In this document: positions 29,856 through 41,103 of the stretch, piece after piece
How positions within the stretch are numbered: position 1 is the first letter of the stretch
Layout: each line of letters starts with the position of its first letter
Assembly: GCF_000003815.2 (NCBI RefSeq)
Contig: NC_049991.1
Location: 523,598 to 574,926, forward strand
Source: Branchiostoma floridae
Taxonomy: Eukaryota; Chordata; Leptocardii; Amphioxiformes; Branchiostomatidae
Length of the DNA: 51,329 nt
Reading direction: 5' to 3'
Position numbers and translations under genes: made by a program
Notes under the pieces: generated by a model
What the model saw: the letters and a program-made list of their open reading frames with translations, nothing else
What the model was told of the DNA's origin: nothing
Databases searched by the model: none

Positions 29856-32800
29856 NNNNNNNNNNNNNNNNNNNNNNNNNNNNNNNNNNNNNNNNNNNNN
29901 NNNNNNNNNNNNNNNNNNNNNNNNNNNNNNNNNNNNNNNNNNNNNNNNNNNNNNNNNNNNNNNNNNNNNNNNNNNNNNNNNNNNNNNNNNNNNNNNNNNN
30001 NNNNNNNNNNNNNNNNNNNNNNNNNNNNNNNNNNNNNNNNNNNNNNNNNNNNNNNNNNNNNNNNNNNNNNNNNNNNNNNNNNNNNNNNNNNNNNNNNNNN
30101 NNNNNNNNNNNNNNNNNNNNNNNNNNNNNNNNNNNNNNNTACCCTGCAACACTCTTTCCTATAACCTGCAAAATACATCTGTTGTACTCCAGATGAATGA
30201 TAGAACCTCTTTATGTCATAGCACAGTGATAGCGAACTCGTTCTTTAAAGATATGGTAGGCCAGACGAGCGAACATTTACATGTCTCTTGTAATTGTCAT
30301 AATCCAAACTTATTTTGCAACAATTTGTAAATTGTTAGATCCGTTACCGTTTGTTCGTTTGTACTAAATAGGGATGTGTATGGGCACCTCAGTTCTGTTA
30401 CGCCATGTTATACATCTACATGCCTGCGCGGCATGTAAGACTTGAGTTAGACCCCCTGTTCACGTAAACAAAACTTTGTAAATACACGTCTTTGTAATGA
30501 GTGGTTTGTTCACGTATATGAACATGCACCTGTCTCTACATGTGCACCACTACCAAGATTATTGTCGACAGCTACTAGGTGTGTTTTCGAAATTCAAGCC
30601 GACCACAAACATTGGTCCATATTAGTTCTAGTTCAGACTACTTTTATCACTACCGGTAGAACGCACGTTTGACCACGGGAAACTCGCTGTATTACTAAAG
30701 CTCGGTGTCACCATGTGCCAACGCTACTTCTAAGAATAAGTGTTTAAATTGAGACAAACACAAAACAAAACGACAGCAGTGGATTCCATATAGTTTTATT
30801 TGTGGATTGGTTAAGCCCCCGATCTAAACCTATGGCTTCTTCGCGGCGCTGGGTACGAGCGTACGACGGGGCGCTAAGCTGTGATCGTGTGCTTGTTGAA
30901 TAGAGCTAGGGGAATTCCCCAGAACAATGAACCTGAAAATGTCGTATGTATGTATACTATAATACCTTAACCCAGATTTAACGCAACTGATTGTACCCTA
31001 CGATGTATGATATGAGTCCGAATCATTTGTGCATGCATGTATGACCAACTCACAAACCCGACAGTTGACTTCTTATGTCCATAAGCTAGCACTAGATTAG
31101 GTATAGTGCAACTGTCCATAGCTAGCACTAGATTAGGTATAGTACAACTGTGGCTTTAGTATAACTGTGTGGCTTTCTCTCTTTCTTATTTTCCCTTTGC
31201 GAATTCAAAATTTTTCGTACAGCTAATAGCGATTCTCAGACCCATTCCCATAATGACGACTGAAGAAATACACATTCGATTCCTTCTTAGCTTGCCATAT
31301 ATCCATGATTATTTTGTCTCTTATCCAGCACCGAGTGGCGAGGTCCCCGTTCTTTCATCACAGAGTCATTGGCAAAATGTTGCTGGTATGGAAATAGGTT
31401 TGCGTGTTGCTATACGGAGGTCCTATGCTCTATTTTCTCTATTCGTGACCCGTACCAGTTTGCTGAGAAATAACTGGCCCGGTAGGCTGTGTTTATTCGT
31501 GTTGCACACAGGCCGGTGTGCCACATGTGGCATGTCTTGTGCCGTCTCCCACACACAGCACTCACTGTGGGGACCCTCAGACCACCACATTACATCTTCA
31601 CATGGCCTTTAATGAATTAAATACATTTTTTGTACATTCATGCCTCGACGGACTAGGTGCAGGTCGCTGATAGTATGACGTAACGAACACAAATGTACAG
31701 GAAAGCAGAAACAACAATATACTGTACAATTTAACTACTAGTATATGAAGGTGCTAAGCTAACAGGATGTTCAACATCTCGCTTCTTTGTACAAGTGTAT
31801 ATATAGGAACAGATAATGTTTGATATTCGTGGTTTATCTGGGCGCATCAAAAATAAGAATTTATCCGTTCCATTAAGGTATTCAAAGTACGGAAACCCTT
31901 TTTGGATATTGTTATAAAGCACAATTCGTTCCTTATGGTTTTACAGTCTAAGACAAAATGCTGTTTATCTTCTACCTGTTGTAGATCACAAAATTGATTC
32001 TATCCTGCAGTGGAGTGCGGTTGTGCCTTTCCGTTTGGATATGTAACTTGTGGCAACCAATTCGAAGTTTGCTTACAGCCACTCTGTGTTGGATGTTGTT
32101 TATGATTAGATACTCATCTTCTTTATAAGTAAACTTGAATAATCTGTAAGTCCGTAACTTGTTACCAAAAGATTTGTCTCTGTTGTCGTGGTGTATTTCG
32201 GCTTTAAATGTTTGAATGTAAATATCAGACCGCATTCCTTCAGTATCTTACGAACACCGAACTAGTTGTAATTGACAAGATATATAAGGCATCGGCTTGA
32301 CGGCATAGACTGTCAGCTGGCACGTTATGGAGGATTCTAATATGAGTAAGTGTTTGATAGCGTTCAGACAGGCTTCCACTTGAATGCTGTACCTCCCTAA
32401 TTCCGCTCTTGTGGCAAGGTTAGGTGCTGATCTTGGGACATCTAGTGCTTGTTTGCAGAATTTAAGGTGGACAGATTCAATGGGACAGGATTTAGGACTT
32501 TTTAATGCGCCCAGAGTCATAAAAGTAGAATAGGTTTGACACATGCATCGAAAAGTTTGTTTCTAACTGGTAATGATGCGGTGATTACAAAACCATGCCA
32601 GGCATCACTTCAAAACCTGTCAAACCCTTCCTGTGTATGTTCTCTTTCAAATTCTGAAACAAAACCGGCTCCTGCAGTTCCATAAACCGCAAGGGTCCCA
32701 AACCTACACCACTTACAAGTTCTCTCTGCCCCTAGGGCTATCTAACACTCATACATGACAACCATAGGATGTGCAGAGCACGAGATATCAAAACCGAAAA

Positions 32801-35800
32801 TTCCGCTGCAGTGCCGTCAAAAAATAAACTTCTTTTCGGAGGTAAAAAGGTGACTTAGTTCTACTACGTATGTAACGTTATACTCTAGATGGAGACATTC
32901 TATAGAATTCAATGTGGGGTTATGCTTCGTGGGCGTTTTTGCTGTGAAGTAACTTATAATCTGTAGTGGATCTTTTTTCCGCTTATGAGTGCTAACTTGA
33001 GTTAGACTGGAGTTGTAGTGGATTTCGGGAAATGTCCCTTTGGTTGAATTTGAATAATCCTGGATATTTGGTGATCTTAACATTTTCATTTCATATGTTG
33101 ATGTCATCATATTCATGTTATTGTAGGAAACATGTAGCGCAGTACAGAAAGCTAGTACAGAAAACTGCGGCCAGTACAGATATTGAGACAAGCTTGTGAT
33201 GCAATTATCATTTTGTCATCAGAGAGAGGGTTTGGTGATGTGAAAGTTGATGATTTTAACCTCTACCAGGCCCAGCCGAAAACACAGTTTGCGACAGTGG
33301 GATGTCGTAAACTGCAGTTTTGGGCCGGCTAACTCCTCTGCTCCGGTTTGTCTGAGATCCCAACATATTTCTTATGTTCTGCATACATGTCGGCAACAGA
33401 AAGCCTACAGTCAGAATAATGTGAGAAGCATCACTTGAAAAGAAAATCCACTGATTCAACTTTTTGTGACAATTCGATAAGGTTCTCCCAGATGCAGCGT
33501 TCCCATTCTAAATGTGAATCTTTGATAGAGAGTTGTATTGAAATACACAGTGTCTAGGATCCGCAAACAGGTAACCATTGCGACTTGGGATATCTGTGAG
33601 GAATGATTCGGCACTGCATGCAGCCGTTTTCAGTACTTCCAGTCAACAACTGGCACCAATATAATATTTCTAATGTCATATTAGTTACATTATTTTGAAT
33701 GATTGTATCAGAATAGTTTTCAGATCATAAGATTGCCATCGTGTGCGTAAACAGTCAATATTAATGTACGGAAAAGAGTGCATTATCTCAGTCAGGACAT
33801 TTTATAGAAATAGGAAAAAAGAATTGTGTTTTCCGGTTACTAGACAGACCATAGCAAAACATACCGACCGTAGACTTCTCAGTACCTAATATATTTCAGT
33901 TTTACGTTGCTGGAAGGCAATTGAAGGATCACTTCAGGACTGTAACTGGAAACACAAATGTCCCAGAATATTCCTATAAGAATGAAAACTAAAGGATGGC
34001 TGGCAACAATGAGCACCAAGTTGATTAGCTGAGAAATAGAATTGTTACTAAAAAGTTATGGAAGCAACTATTCATGAACAAATAAGTTGCATAATTACCA
34101 AACGTTTATCAAATTTTGTTGTTTAACAATAAATATCGAAAAACTGGTACAAATGTCGTATATCAAGATTTGACCAGAATAATAAATGAACAGTGATCTA
34201 CCAGAATAGCCAACAGGAATAATCCTCTTCAAAATTATTACGGAAGCAAAACAATACACATTTGCAGTCGAGTGCTGTAGTGGTGTAGGTGAGGAGGTGT
34301 AGTGGTGTAGGTGAGGAGGTGTAGTGGTGTAGGTGAGGAGGCGTAGTTATGCGGTTTTGTCCTTACTGTAATTACACTCAGTCAGTAGAATGTTGACATT
34401 CAATTTCTATTACATATATTTCTCCAAACTGTTGAAAGATTTTCAAGTACCACATTTTCCCCAAGTTACTACTGGAATTAAAGTTGTTTCTTTCTTTATT
34501 TTTCTGTTCTTACAGTATCTTGATTTTTGATGTATGCATAAACTTCGGTTTTCACCATACCAGCAAGATGCGTAACCTGGTCACTATTCTCCACTGGTCG
34601 GCTTATGGGTGTTTTAGCCGACCAGTCTGCTCAGCACAGGTCTGTTTCTGTCAGCCAGTCTTTTTATTAGCTGCCCATAGGAGTTATCGCCAGCATACGA
34701 GTTAAGGGAGCTATATTATCTGAAATCATCCCCGTAAAAATTCCCCGGTGTGTGCTAATGAACAGGATTGGCGGGCAACACTCTTGGCACCGTAGGGGTA
34801 GCGGGGAGCTCCCGATGGTATGTTTCGCAGGCTGCTAGAAGTAGCCTGGGTACCATCCGATTTCTACCGGGGCTCCTATCGTATTTTCTTAGGGTAGCGA
34901 GTGTTAAGAGCCCCAGTAGAATTCGGATGGTACCCAGGCTAGCTAGAAGCGGTGGAACCTTGCAATCTTCGAGCTTCGGCTGCTGGTATGGAGCATCCGC
35001 CCTGTCCCACCCCTCCCCCGACTGGGAATCAAAAGCTAATGATGGCGCATTGTGGTGCTTTGTTTAAGATAATTGGGCATGCGGTTTTGCAATTAAGATG
35101 TGGATTGCCTCTGGATTAATTAGCCCTTTTGAGCTATTAATTCTTACTAGTAGTGACGTCTTGGATACCCGACCGGACGTCTCATCTGTGTCAATGTAAT
35201 TCTGAGCAACCGTCTGAAATCTACGCAAAACAGTTTCTATTCTGAGCTGACTCAATTATATCTTTAGTTTATTCATTCGATCGTTGTGGCTAAATTGTGC
35301 ACTTTAGGCATGTTATATGTAAAAAATCGAACTTTTCGAAGGCAACTATACAATTACGAGGGAATGATAAACGCCATTGAAATCAATTGAACAATAATTT
35401 TATAGAGTTAAAAAATAAGTTCAGTAAGAGATGCAAGAGATAAGAGACACAATTATTGCTGAATATGAAGTCTATCATGAAAGAGGCAGTTGTACGACAG
35501 TAAAATATTTTATCTTATTCTACCCTACTGGTTTTGTTTTGTTTCTTTATTTTGCAATAACGCAGGTGAATTAATGAAGGTGATAAAACGACAAAAGTTG
35601 GCTGGTAATGGTAACTTATACATGTTTCACTTAAGTTTGATATTCCAGTTAGAATAAAACTGTGGCACATCTGCACTATCCCGTAACATAATATTTCAAA
35701 TGGCAACAGTTTAATCAAAGCCGGGCCAGGAAACACTCTTAATTGGGGCACATATTGCCAATAAACCACTTTGTAAGGGAAAATAGATTGCCACAGAGGC

Positions 35801-38224
35801 TGATTTAAATGGCCATCGCGTGTGTCGGATGTGGCTTCGTCTCTCTCCATCCAATCTCCTGATGAAACTTTGAGGTCGCTTTGATGGCCATAAGGATGCC
35901 TTAATTGAGAAATCCCATTAATTCCATGGATCAACACAGGGTCGCTGCAGCAGCCTTTGTGGCTGATTGTTTTCGATTAAGTCCACTGCTTTATCTAACT
36001 TTACTCCGAGCCAGTCTTCTATCGCTAAATGAATGTTGGAATATTGTCTGCTTTTCCCGTAATATCTGCAAATACGTTCTATTCTTCCGCCTCAGCATGC
36101 CGCACGTTGTTAATGATGTTAAAGCCTAATGGCACATAGGTCAGGGGTTTCCTTTGCTTATGACAAAAATGTAAACACAGACAACTACAGTTCATAGCTT
36201 TGGAAGCTTTCGAGACGCACTGTTTCTTTATCAACCAGGTAGATCTCATCTTGTCACGTGACGGCTGAGGTTTCATTCTATGCTATTTCAATAGCAGGGT
36301 AACAGTTATATGTTTTGCAGGGAGAGGTTACTAGTTCTTCCCCTTTTGAAGTGCTCGCCGTGGCACCTCCCGGAACAAGAGGCTCCCATGTTACACCCCT
36401 TCCGAGCCGCTAACTGTTGAGACACTGGGATATCATATCACATCATAACATCGTCTCACAGTTTTTTATTTTACTATCTAGATGTTTGGGCAGATGGCAC
36501 GGGGTTTGTCTCCATATTGTAGAACTACAGCATACTTGGGCTTAGGTCACATTTCCAAACCGGGGCCCGACCGGGATGTTTTAAGAAACGAAAAGTTGAA
36601 ATGCATGCCTAGAAATATACACAAATCATGCCCATGAATCGTATTTTGACATTTTGTGTATTTTGGTGTCTTTTTTATCATTCATTTTGCTCCCGAAAGC
36701 TGCCCGGCCGGGTCCCGGTTTGGAAATATGACCTAAGGTAACATGGCTTCTGACACACAGCTTCACACACAGCTTCACTCACTCACTCACTCACTCACTC
36801 ACTCACTCACTCACTCACTCACTCACTCACTCACTCACTCACTCACTCACTCACTCACTCACTCACTCACTCACTCACTCACTCACTCACTCACCCACTC
36901 ACTCACTCACTTACTCACTCACTAACACTCATTCCTTCACTCGCTACTCCCTCAGTCATTCACACTCACTCACTCCCTCACAATCCCACTCCCTCACCAT
37001 CACTATCTCATTCATTCATTCATTCATTCATTCATTCACTCACTCCCTCACTCATTCATTCACTCACTCGCCCTCTCACATCCACTCACACTCACTCATA
37101 CACTCCGTACAGCTCCATGTATTACCGTCAGGTAAACGTTCACCTTGTGTTTTGCAGGCATGCACAGCGCCCAGGCTAACCCCCTGTGTAAGACCCGCCG
37201 GCCCCGCACCGCCTTCACCAGCCAACAGCTTCTGGAGCTGGAGAAACACTTCAAGGAGAACAAGTACCTGTCCCGGCCCAAGCGCTTTGAAGTCGCCACT
37301 TCCTTGATGCTGACAGAAACACAGGTGGGTTAACTCATATCAGCGTGAGGGCAGCTGCCTTCGACTTATAAGATATACGAGAGTTTCAATATAAAGGTTT
37401 GCTATGGCCTACTTCCGGTTATCATAGGAAGCTAGAATTGTATGATGATATACATCTCTACAAGCCTCATGCCTAGTATTATTTCTAAACTTCTGACAGT
37501 TATTCTTTCATGCCTGCTAGAGTTTAGTGGAGTTAAAGTGCAGGGTGAAAGTCCTAACTGCGCATGTCCTTCGTAATAAAAAAGAACCGGGTATCAATAA
37601 GCTAGTTTTCTATCATGAGTGCACATGGGCAGCGACATAAATTGTGGGTAATAACGTTATATCAAAGACGAATGTCCCTGAGACATACTAGTATACAAAC
37701 GACGTCTGGATGTCGTTATGCAAATCAAGACTTTGGCCGAGACGATAACTCTTTACAAGTCAGGGCCTCTTTCCTTTGACCTAGCGCATGTATAGTCGAC
37801 ATGGTGACAATAGCCCATGGCCAGCTTAAAAACATTCTTGTTTGAAAAGAATTGATAGCAATCTTCCCATTGTATTCCATTCAGCCAAATTTCAAACTTA
37901 TTTCGCCAGGTGAAAATTTGGTTCCAGAACAGACGAATGAAATGGAAGAGAAGCAAGAAGGCGAAGGAGGAGATGTTGAAAGAAAAGGTACCGAAGCCTG
38001 ACGTCACACCGATAAAGTACAATGACGAGGAAGGAAAGTCGGACAACTGGTCCGGCCCACAGGACCACAAGGAGCATGCGCGAGGCGTGTCCGGGTCAAC
38101 AGGCAACACCAACCCGTCAGGAGTTGCACACGGAGACACAGAGGCTTCTAGTTCCGCTACAGATGACAGACTAAATTTGGCGGAGAAAATGGCTGCAGAA
38201 ATGAGGGCTGGGTCGGAATTGTAA
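29539..38224 (+). CDS. Mnx: Mnx (HB9-type) homeobox transcription factor, exon 1 interrupted by gap
   Basis: Exons are 29539 to somewhere in the gap 29856-30139, then 37158-37324 and 37910-38224. The start ATG sits in a good context (ACCATGG) and gives [14 protein letters not shown], the conserved Mnx N-terminal motif, followed by Ser/Pro-rich sequence. The homeodomain ([19 protein letters not shown] to [18 protein letters not shown]) is the Mnx type, with [20 protein letters not shown] and Gln50/Asn51. The intron falls between homeodomain residues 44 and 45. The tail is acidic and Ser-rich, ending MRAGSEL. Known: Mnx proteins specify motor neurons, notochord and pancreatic or gut endoderm, mainly as repressors. 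Amphioxus reportedly has more than one Mnx gene; I cannot say which this is. Introns are 7 kb (approximate) and 585 bp. Downstream neighbour API5 is convergent. Confidence 0.93.
29856..30139. other. Assembly gap (284 N) in Mnx exon 1
   Basis: Hides the end of Mnx exon 1 and its splice donor. The length 284 differs from the other gaps, so it may be an estimated size. Confidence 0.95.
31079..31151. repeat. Tandem duplication of a 36-37 bp unit
   Basis: GCTAGCACTAGATTAGGTAT followed by AGTxCAACTGT occurs twice in a row (31079-31115 and 31116-31151), with a weaker third echo (TATAACTGTG) after it. Confidence 0.8.
31740..32540 (-). pseudogene. Broken LINE (non-LTR retrotransposon) ORF2 C-terminal remnant
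   Basis: Minus-strand frames at about 32544-32248, 32235-31972 and 31922-31760 read, with frameshifts and stops, like the region after the reverse-transcriptase domain in invertebrate LINEs. Landmarks are [64 protein letters not shown] and a tail resembling L.FLM...[10 protein letters not shown]. The order matches that element class as I remember it. Dead: no intact frame, no catalytic RT motif in the window. Antisense to Mnx within its first intron. Confidence 0.65.
32640..32818. repeat. Fragment of the octamer-rich repeat family
   Basis: CCTGCAGTTCCA, AAGGGTCCCAAAC, GGGCTATCTAACACTCA, ACCATAGGATGTGCAGA, GAGATATCAAAACCGAAA and GCTGCAGTGCC follow the same order as in 21840-21960 of the tandem copy. 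Confidence 0.65.
34277..34342. repeat. Minisatellite, three 22-bp units
   Basis: GTAGTGGTGTAGGTGAGGAG plus GT (GC in the last unit) starts at 34277, 34299 and 34321. Confidence 0.9.
34842..34941. mobile_element. Foldback hAT-like MITE, 8-bp duplication GCTAGAAG
   Basis: Exactly flanked by GCTAGAAG (34834-34841 and 34942-34949). The ends TAGCCTGGGTACCATCCG and CGGATGGTACCCAGGCTA are perfect reverse complements, and the arms continue inward (TTTCTACCGGGGCTC / GAGCCCCAGTAGAA). Only 100 bp. Same family as 24617-24788. Confidence 0.9.
35050..35150. promoter_or_regulatory. Candidate Mnx intronic enhancer A
   Basis: A repeat-free, motif-rich stretch with GATAATTGGGC, GCAATTAAG, CTCTGGATTAATTAGC and GAGCTATTAATTC (homeodomain and bicoid-type GGATTA words). 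Function inferred from motif density only. Confidence 0.25.
35730..35960. promoter_or_regulatory. Candidate Mnx intronic enhancer B
   Basis: Contains CTTAATTGGGGC, TTGCCAATAAACC (forkhead/NFI-like), CTTTGATGG (TCF-like), GGATGCCTTAATTGAG and CCCATTAATTCC with no transposon signature. Typical of deeply conserved non-coding DNA in appearance, but conservation cannot be tested here. Confidence 0.25.
36541..36737. mobile_element. Inverted-repeat element, CTTAGGTCAxATTTCCAAAC ends
   Basis: CTTAGGTCACATTTCCAAAC then CGGGGCCCG at left, and the reverse complement (CGGGTCCCGGTTTGG... ending ATGACCTAAG) at right, with about 35 bp of nearly matching arms. No certain target duplication. 197 bp, ends about 420 bp before the homeodomain exon. 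Confidence 0.75.
36774..36926. repeat. Microsatellite (TCAC)n
   Basis: About 30 uninterrupted TCAC units and then decayed units. Related (ATTC)n and CACTC words continue to about 37100, ending about 60 bp before Mnx exon 2. A Leu-Thr-His-Ser frame across it is an artefact. Confidence 0.95.
37158..37324 (+). CDS. Mnx: Mnx exon 2, homeodomain N-terminal part
   Basis: Two bases of a split codon and then 55 codons: [20 protein letters not shown] to LMLTETQ. Acceptor TTTGCAG, donor GTGGGT. Covers homeodomain residues 1-44. Confidence 0.95.
37325..37909 (+). other. Mnx: Mnx intron 2
   Basis: 585 bp between homeodomain residues 44 and 45. No repeat or motif worth naming. Confidence 0.85.
37910..38224 (+). 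CDS. Mnx: Mnx exon 3, recognition helix and tail
   Basis: Begins [20 protein letters not shown] (homeodomain residue 45 onward) after acceptor CGCCAG, and ends RAGSEL with TAA at 38222-38224. The 80-residue tail is Glu/Ser/Gly-rich with no known domain. Confidence 0.95.
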   Translation: MKIWFQNRRMKWKRSKKAKEEMLKEKVPKPDVTPIKYNDEEGKSDNWSGPQDHKEHARGVSGSTGNTNPSGVAHGDTEASSSATDDRLNLAEKMAAEMRAGSEL

Positions 38225-38902
38225 ATTTGGCAGTGTTGTAACGTGGCATGTGTTATCATATACGTACAAGGTCCTACCGTGTGTATATATGGCGAATGTA
38301 TATAGTTAGAATGGGCGGCTTTAATCAATCTATTTATTTCTATCTATTTATTTATTTCTAACTTGGAGAGTAGTGCGTAGCCCTGATTTGCATGAAGAGG
38401 CAAATTATTCAAAGTATCACAAATTCGTAATATGAAAATATAATGTACATGTAACGTGAGAAAATATCTATGTGTCACCTCTTTCTTTTGCCAAAGATAT
38501 CGCTTTTCAATAACAACAACAGCAACAACACTCAAAGCATCGCGTCTCCTTGATGTTGTCTATAATCAGCGATGAACTGTGCGGTACGACAACTCGGTCC
38601 GTTCAGAAACATGTACATGAAGTGACTGTCGACATGGTCGGATATACACTACAGACTTGTAGACCTCAACGTTGTAAAGTGACTCAGACCTTATCAAGCC
38701 CTGTTTCTATTTCCTACCATACGGCACTAGATAAAGTAATTATCCTGAACAGAACATACAGCTGGGCAGCAGAAATGATACATTCATAACCATCAACACA
38801 TCAAGCAGAGACGGACAGATGCAAGTTACTGTTGTTTTAAAAGCACAATGAAAGGTCAACATGGATTAGCACACCTACGCCGTATACAATTTGGATTTTA
38901 TT

Positions 38903-39568
38903 ACCTCAATGAAATTTCATGGAGGTTATGTTTTGTGTGTAGGTGGGGTGTGACGAAAGCTTGAAATGACTAGATTTTGGGCCCCCTAGCGACTTCCCTT
39001 GGTATTGCAGTGAAACTTCCGGAATTGCTATCTCGCGTTCTGAACAAGCTATGGTCACCGTTTTGGGGTGTTAGATAGCTCTTGTGTCGGAATGAAGTGA
39101 CATAAGTTTGGGCCCCCTAGCGGCTAGTTTTGGGATAGCAGGGGCATTTTTATCAAAGAGGATAACTCAAGAGGGGAACAACGGATTTTCATGATTTGGT
39201 ATGTAGGTACCTTAGACAATGTTGTACAAAATAGAATACTAAGTATGCAAAATAGGAGTACATTTGCATACTTAATGAATATATTCTATCATATATCTCT
39301 TGTCCCGGACATGACATGATATGGTCTTGACATTTTGGTGGTAGATAGCTTTCAGCGTTATGACAAAGTGGAGCAAGTTTCAGCCTCCTAACGTTTGAAT
39401 TTGGAACATACCAAAGAGGATACTAGTAACTGCAGAAAGGAACTACGGATTGGCATCTTTTTAAGCATGAAGGTAGCTTAGGCAAAGATGTTATGCAAAT
39501 GAGGACTTGATTTTCATAATTAATGAGGAAATTGTATAATTCCATTGTTTGAGGTCGCCGAATTCTTG
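38903..39568. repeat. Inverted, nearly whole copy of the octamer-rich repeat
   Basis: Opens with the hairpin-like ACCTCAATGAAATTTCATGG and closes with GAGGTCGCCGAATTC. In between are the reverse complements of the landmarks of 21082-23190 (GCCCCCTAGCGGC, GGGATAGCAGGGGCATTTTT, ATAACTCAAGA, AACTGCAGAAAGGAAC, TTATGCAAATGAGG). Length about 665 bp, so the tandem copies carry extra internal or flanking sequence. Confidence 0.75.
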
Positions 39569-40450
39569 TTTGTTTTTGTTTTCATAGTAAACTCCAAGCC
39601 AGTGTTTTCTTGGGTTGGCTTTTAATATTCGTCCAAAAATGCAGCAATGTCACAGAAATGACGACCTGACAGGCAGTGAAACACTCAAACCTCTACATAA
39701 GGTATATAGTCATAGCTGTACTCACTGCAGTGACGTTTGTTTGTAGCAAACGCTAAGGGCCCGTATGTCATCAGTGCTCTAATTACTGTAGTTCTGTAAT
39801 TAGAACAAGTATGTGTAACATGCTGGAAACGGTTAAGTGATTCTAAGACCCTGCTGTGAAGTTCAAATATTGACGAAATAGTCGTCATGGCCAGGCCCTG
39901 TGGAACGCCCTGCTATAGCTACACGGGATCACAGAATGCAGGTCTCCCTTGCAACTTTTACGGAAAGGAAAGAGATGTCGTCCGTTCATGTTGGTACCTT
40001 ATCAGTGAAAACAGTGACGTCAAATCTAAGCTTGCGAATAGAAGTTGGCGCCACTAAAATGTAGAAAATGATTTCCGGCTAGTAAGATGATGGCGACGCT
40101 GCGGTGATACAATGAATAAAACGAGTCCCCAAAAGTTTCTTGATCTCCAATTTACTCATCGAGTCATATTGTGGCAGAACAAACCCAACTCACCCAGCAC
40201 AGCGAACAAGCAATGTTAAGATATTTATTGTAAAGATGTGTAGCATCTGAAGTTTTACGTTGTAGATTACGGAAAATCATCGTCTCTGTCCTGTCAAATA
40301 CTGGCGCATGTAATAAACGTCTACTTCCGCACCTGATGGCAGCTGAGCGCACACGAACTAACACAGACCGTAGTCATGACTCAGTCACACCCGGCACCGA
40401 ATTTCCTGCGCGCGGTGGGACGATATCCACAGAACCTCACGTCCGGGAAT

Positions 40451-40550
40451 NNNNNNNNNNNNNNNNNNNNNNNNNNNNNNNNNNNNNNNNNNNNNNNNNN
40501 NNNNNNNNNNNNNNNNNNNNNNNNNNNNNNNNNNNNNNNNNNNNNNNNNN
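40451..40550. other. Assembly gap (100 N)
   Basis: Exactly 100 N in the Mnx-API5 intergenic DNA. Confidence 0.95.
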
Positions 40551-41103
40551 TAATGAGTCCTAAGTTGCATGATCAACAAACTCTTGGATGGGAGTTCTAT
40601 GTGCGGTAATAGCGCCGCATGTCGGTCGTTGGGGGAAAGACAATGGTTTATACATATAACGTTAACACCGTTGCCACAAAGGTCCTAGGACATCGTACGC
40701 AGGTGAAAGCAGGTACGTCGCGGGTAAAATCAGCCATCGGTAGCCTCCTACGATGAGAAATAGAGCTGATATCTCCATCGTCGTATGATTTATTGCCCCC
40801 ATAACAGGCTTCACTACAGCGATTAATGTCTACTGCTGACGTGAAACATTAAAAATACATTCTAATCATGTTGTGATGGTGATTTTTCCTTATATTGCCG
40901 ATGTTGACGTAAAGCGGCTAAACACAGTAGCAATCAGAGAACAGGCGCCCGTACAAGTGCCTGCTTCCAAGACTAGATATTCCACATGGCAGATTCAGTA
41001 TCACCCGCATACAATTGTTTGATGGCTACATACATGTGTGTTCATAATTAGATCTAATCTTCGCTCTAGCCGGTCTCTGGGATTTAGTTTACCGTGACTG
41101 TAA

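Larger units (their letters stand above)
30140..37157 (+). other. Mnx: Mnx intron 1
   Basis: Contains a 36-37 bp direct duplication (31079-31151), an antisense LINE remnant (31740-32540), a fragment of the octamer-rich repeat (32640-32818), a 22-bp minisatellite (34277-34342), a foldback MITE (34842-34941), TAAT-rich candidate enhancers (35050-35150, 35730-35960), a TIR element (36541-36737) and a (TCAC)n tract (36774-36926). Other parts hold nothing recognisable. Confidence 0.65.

Noticed and set aside
30140-30330. Open frame just after the 284-base gap, in frame with Mnx exon 1 if the gap length is exact
   Set aside because: Its residues do not resemble Mnx, the gap size is uncertain, and exon 1 most likely ends inside the gap.
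36743-36925. Leu-Thr-His-Ser repeat reading frame
   Set aside because: It is a translation of the (TCAC)n microsatellite and has no start context or exon support.
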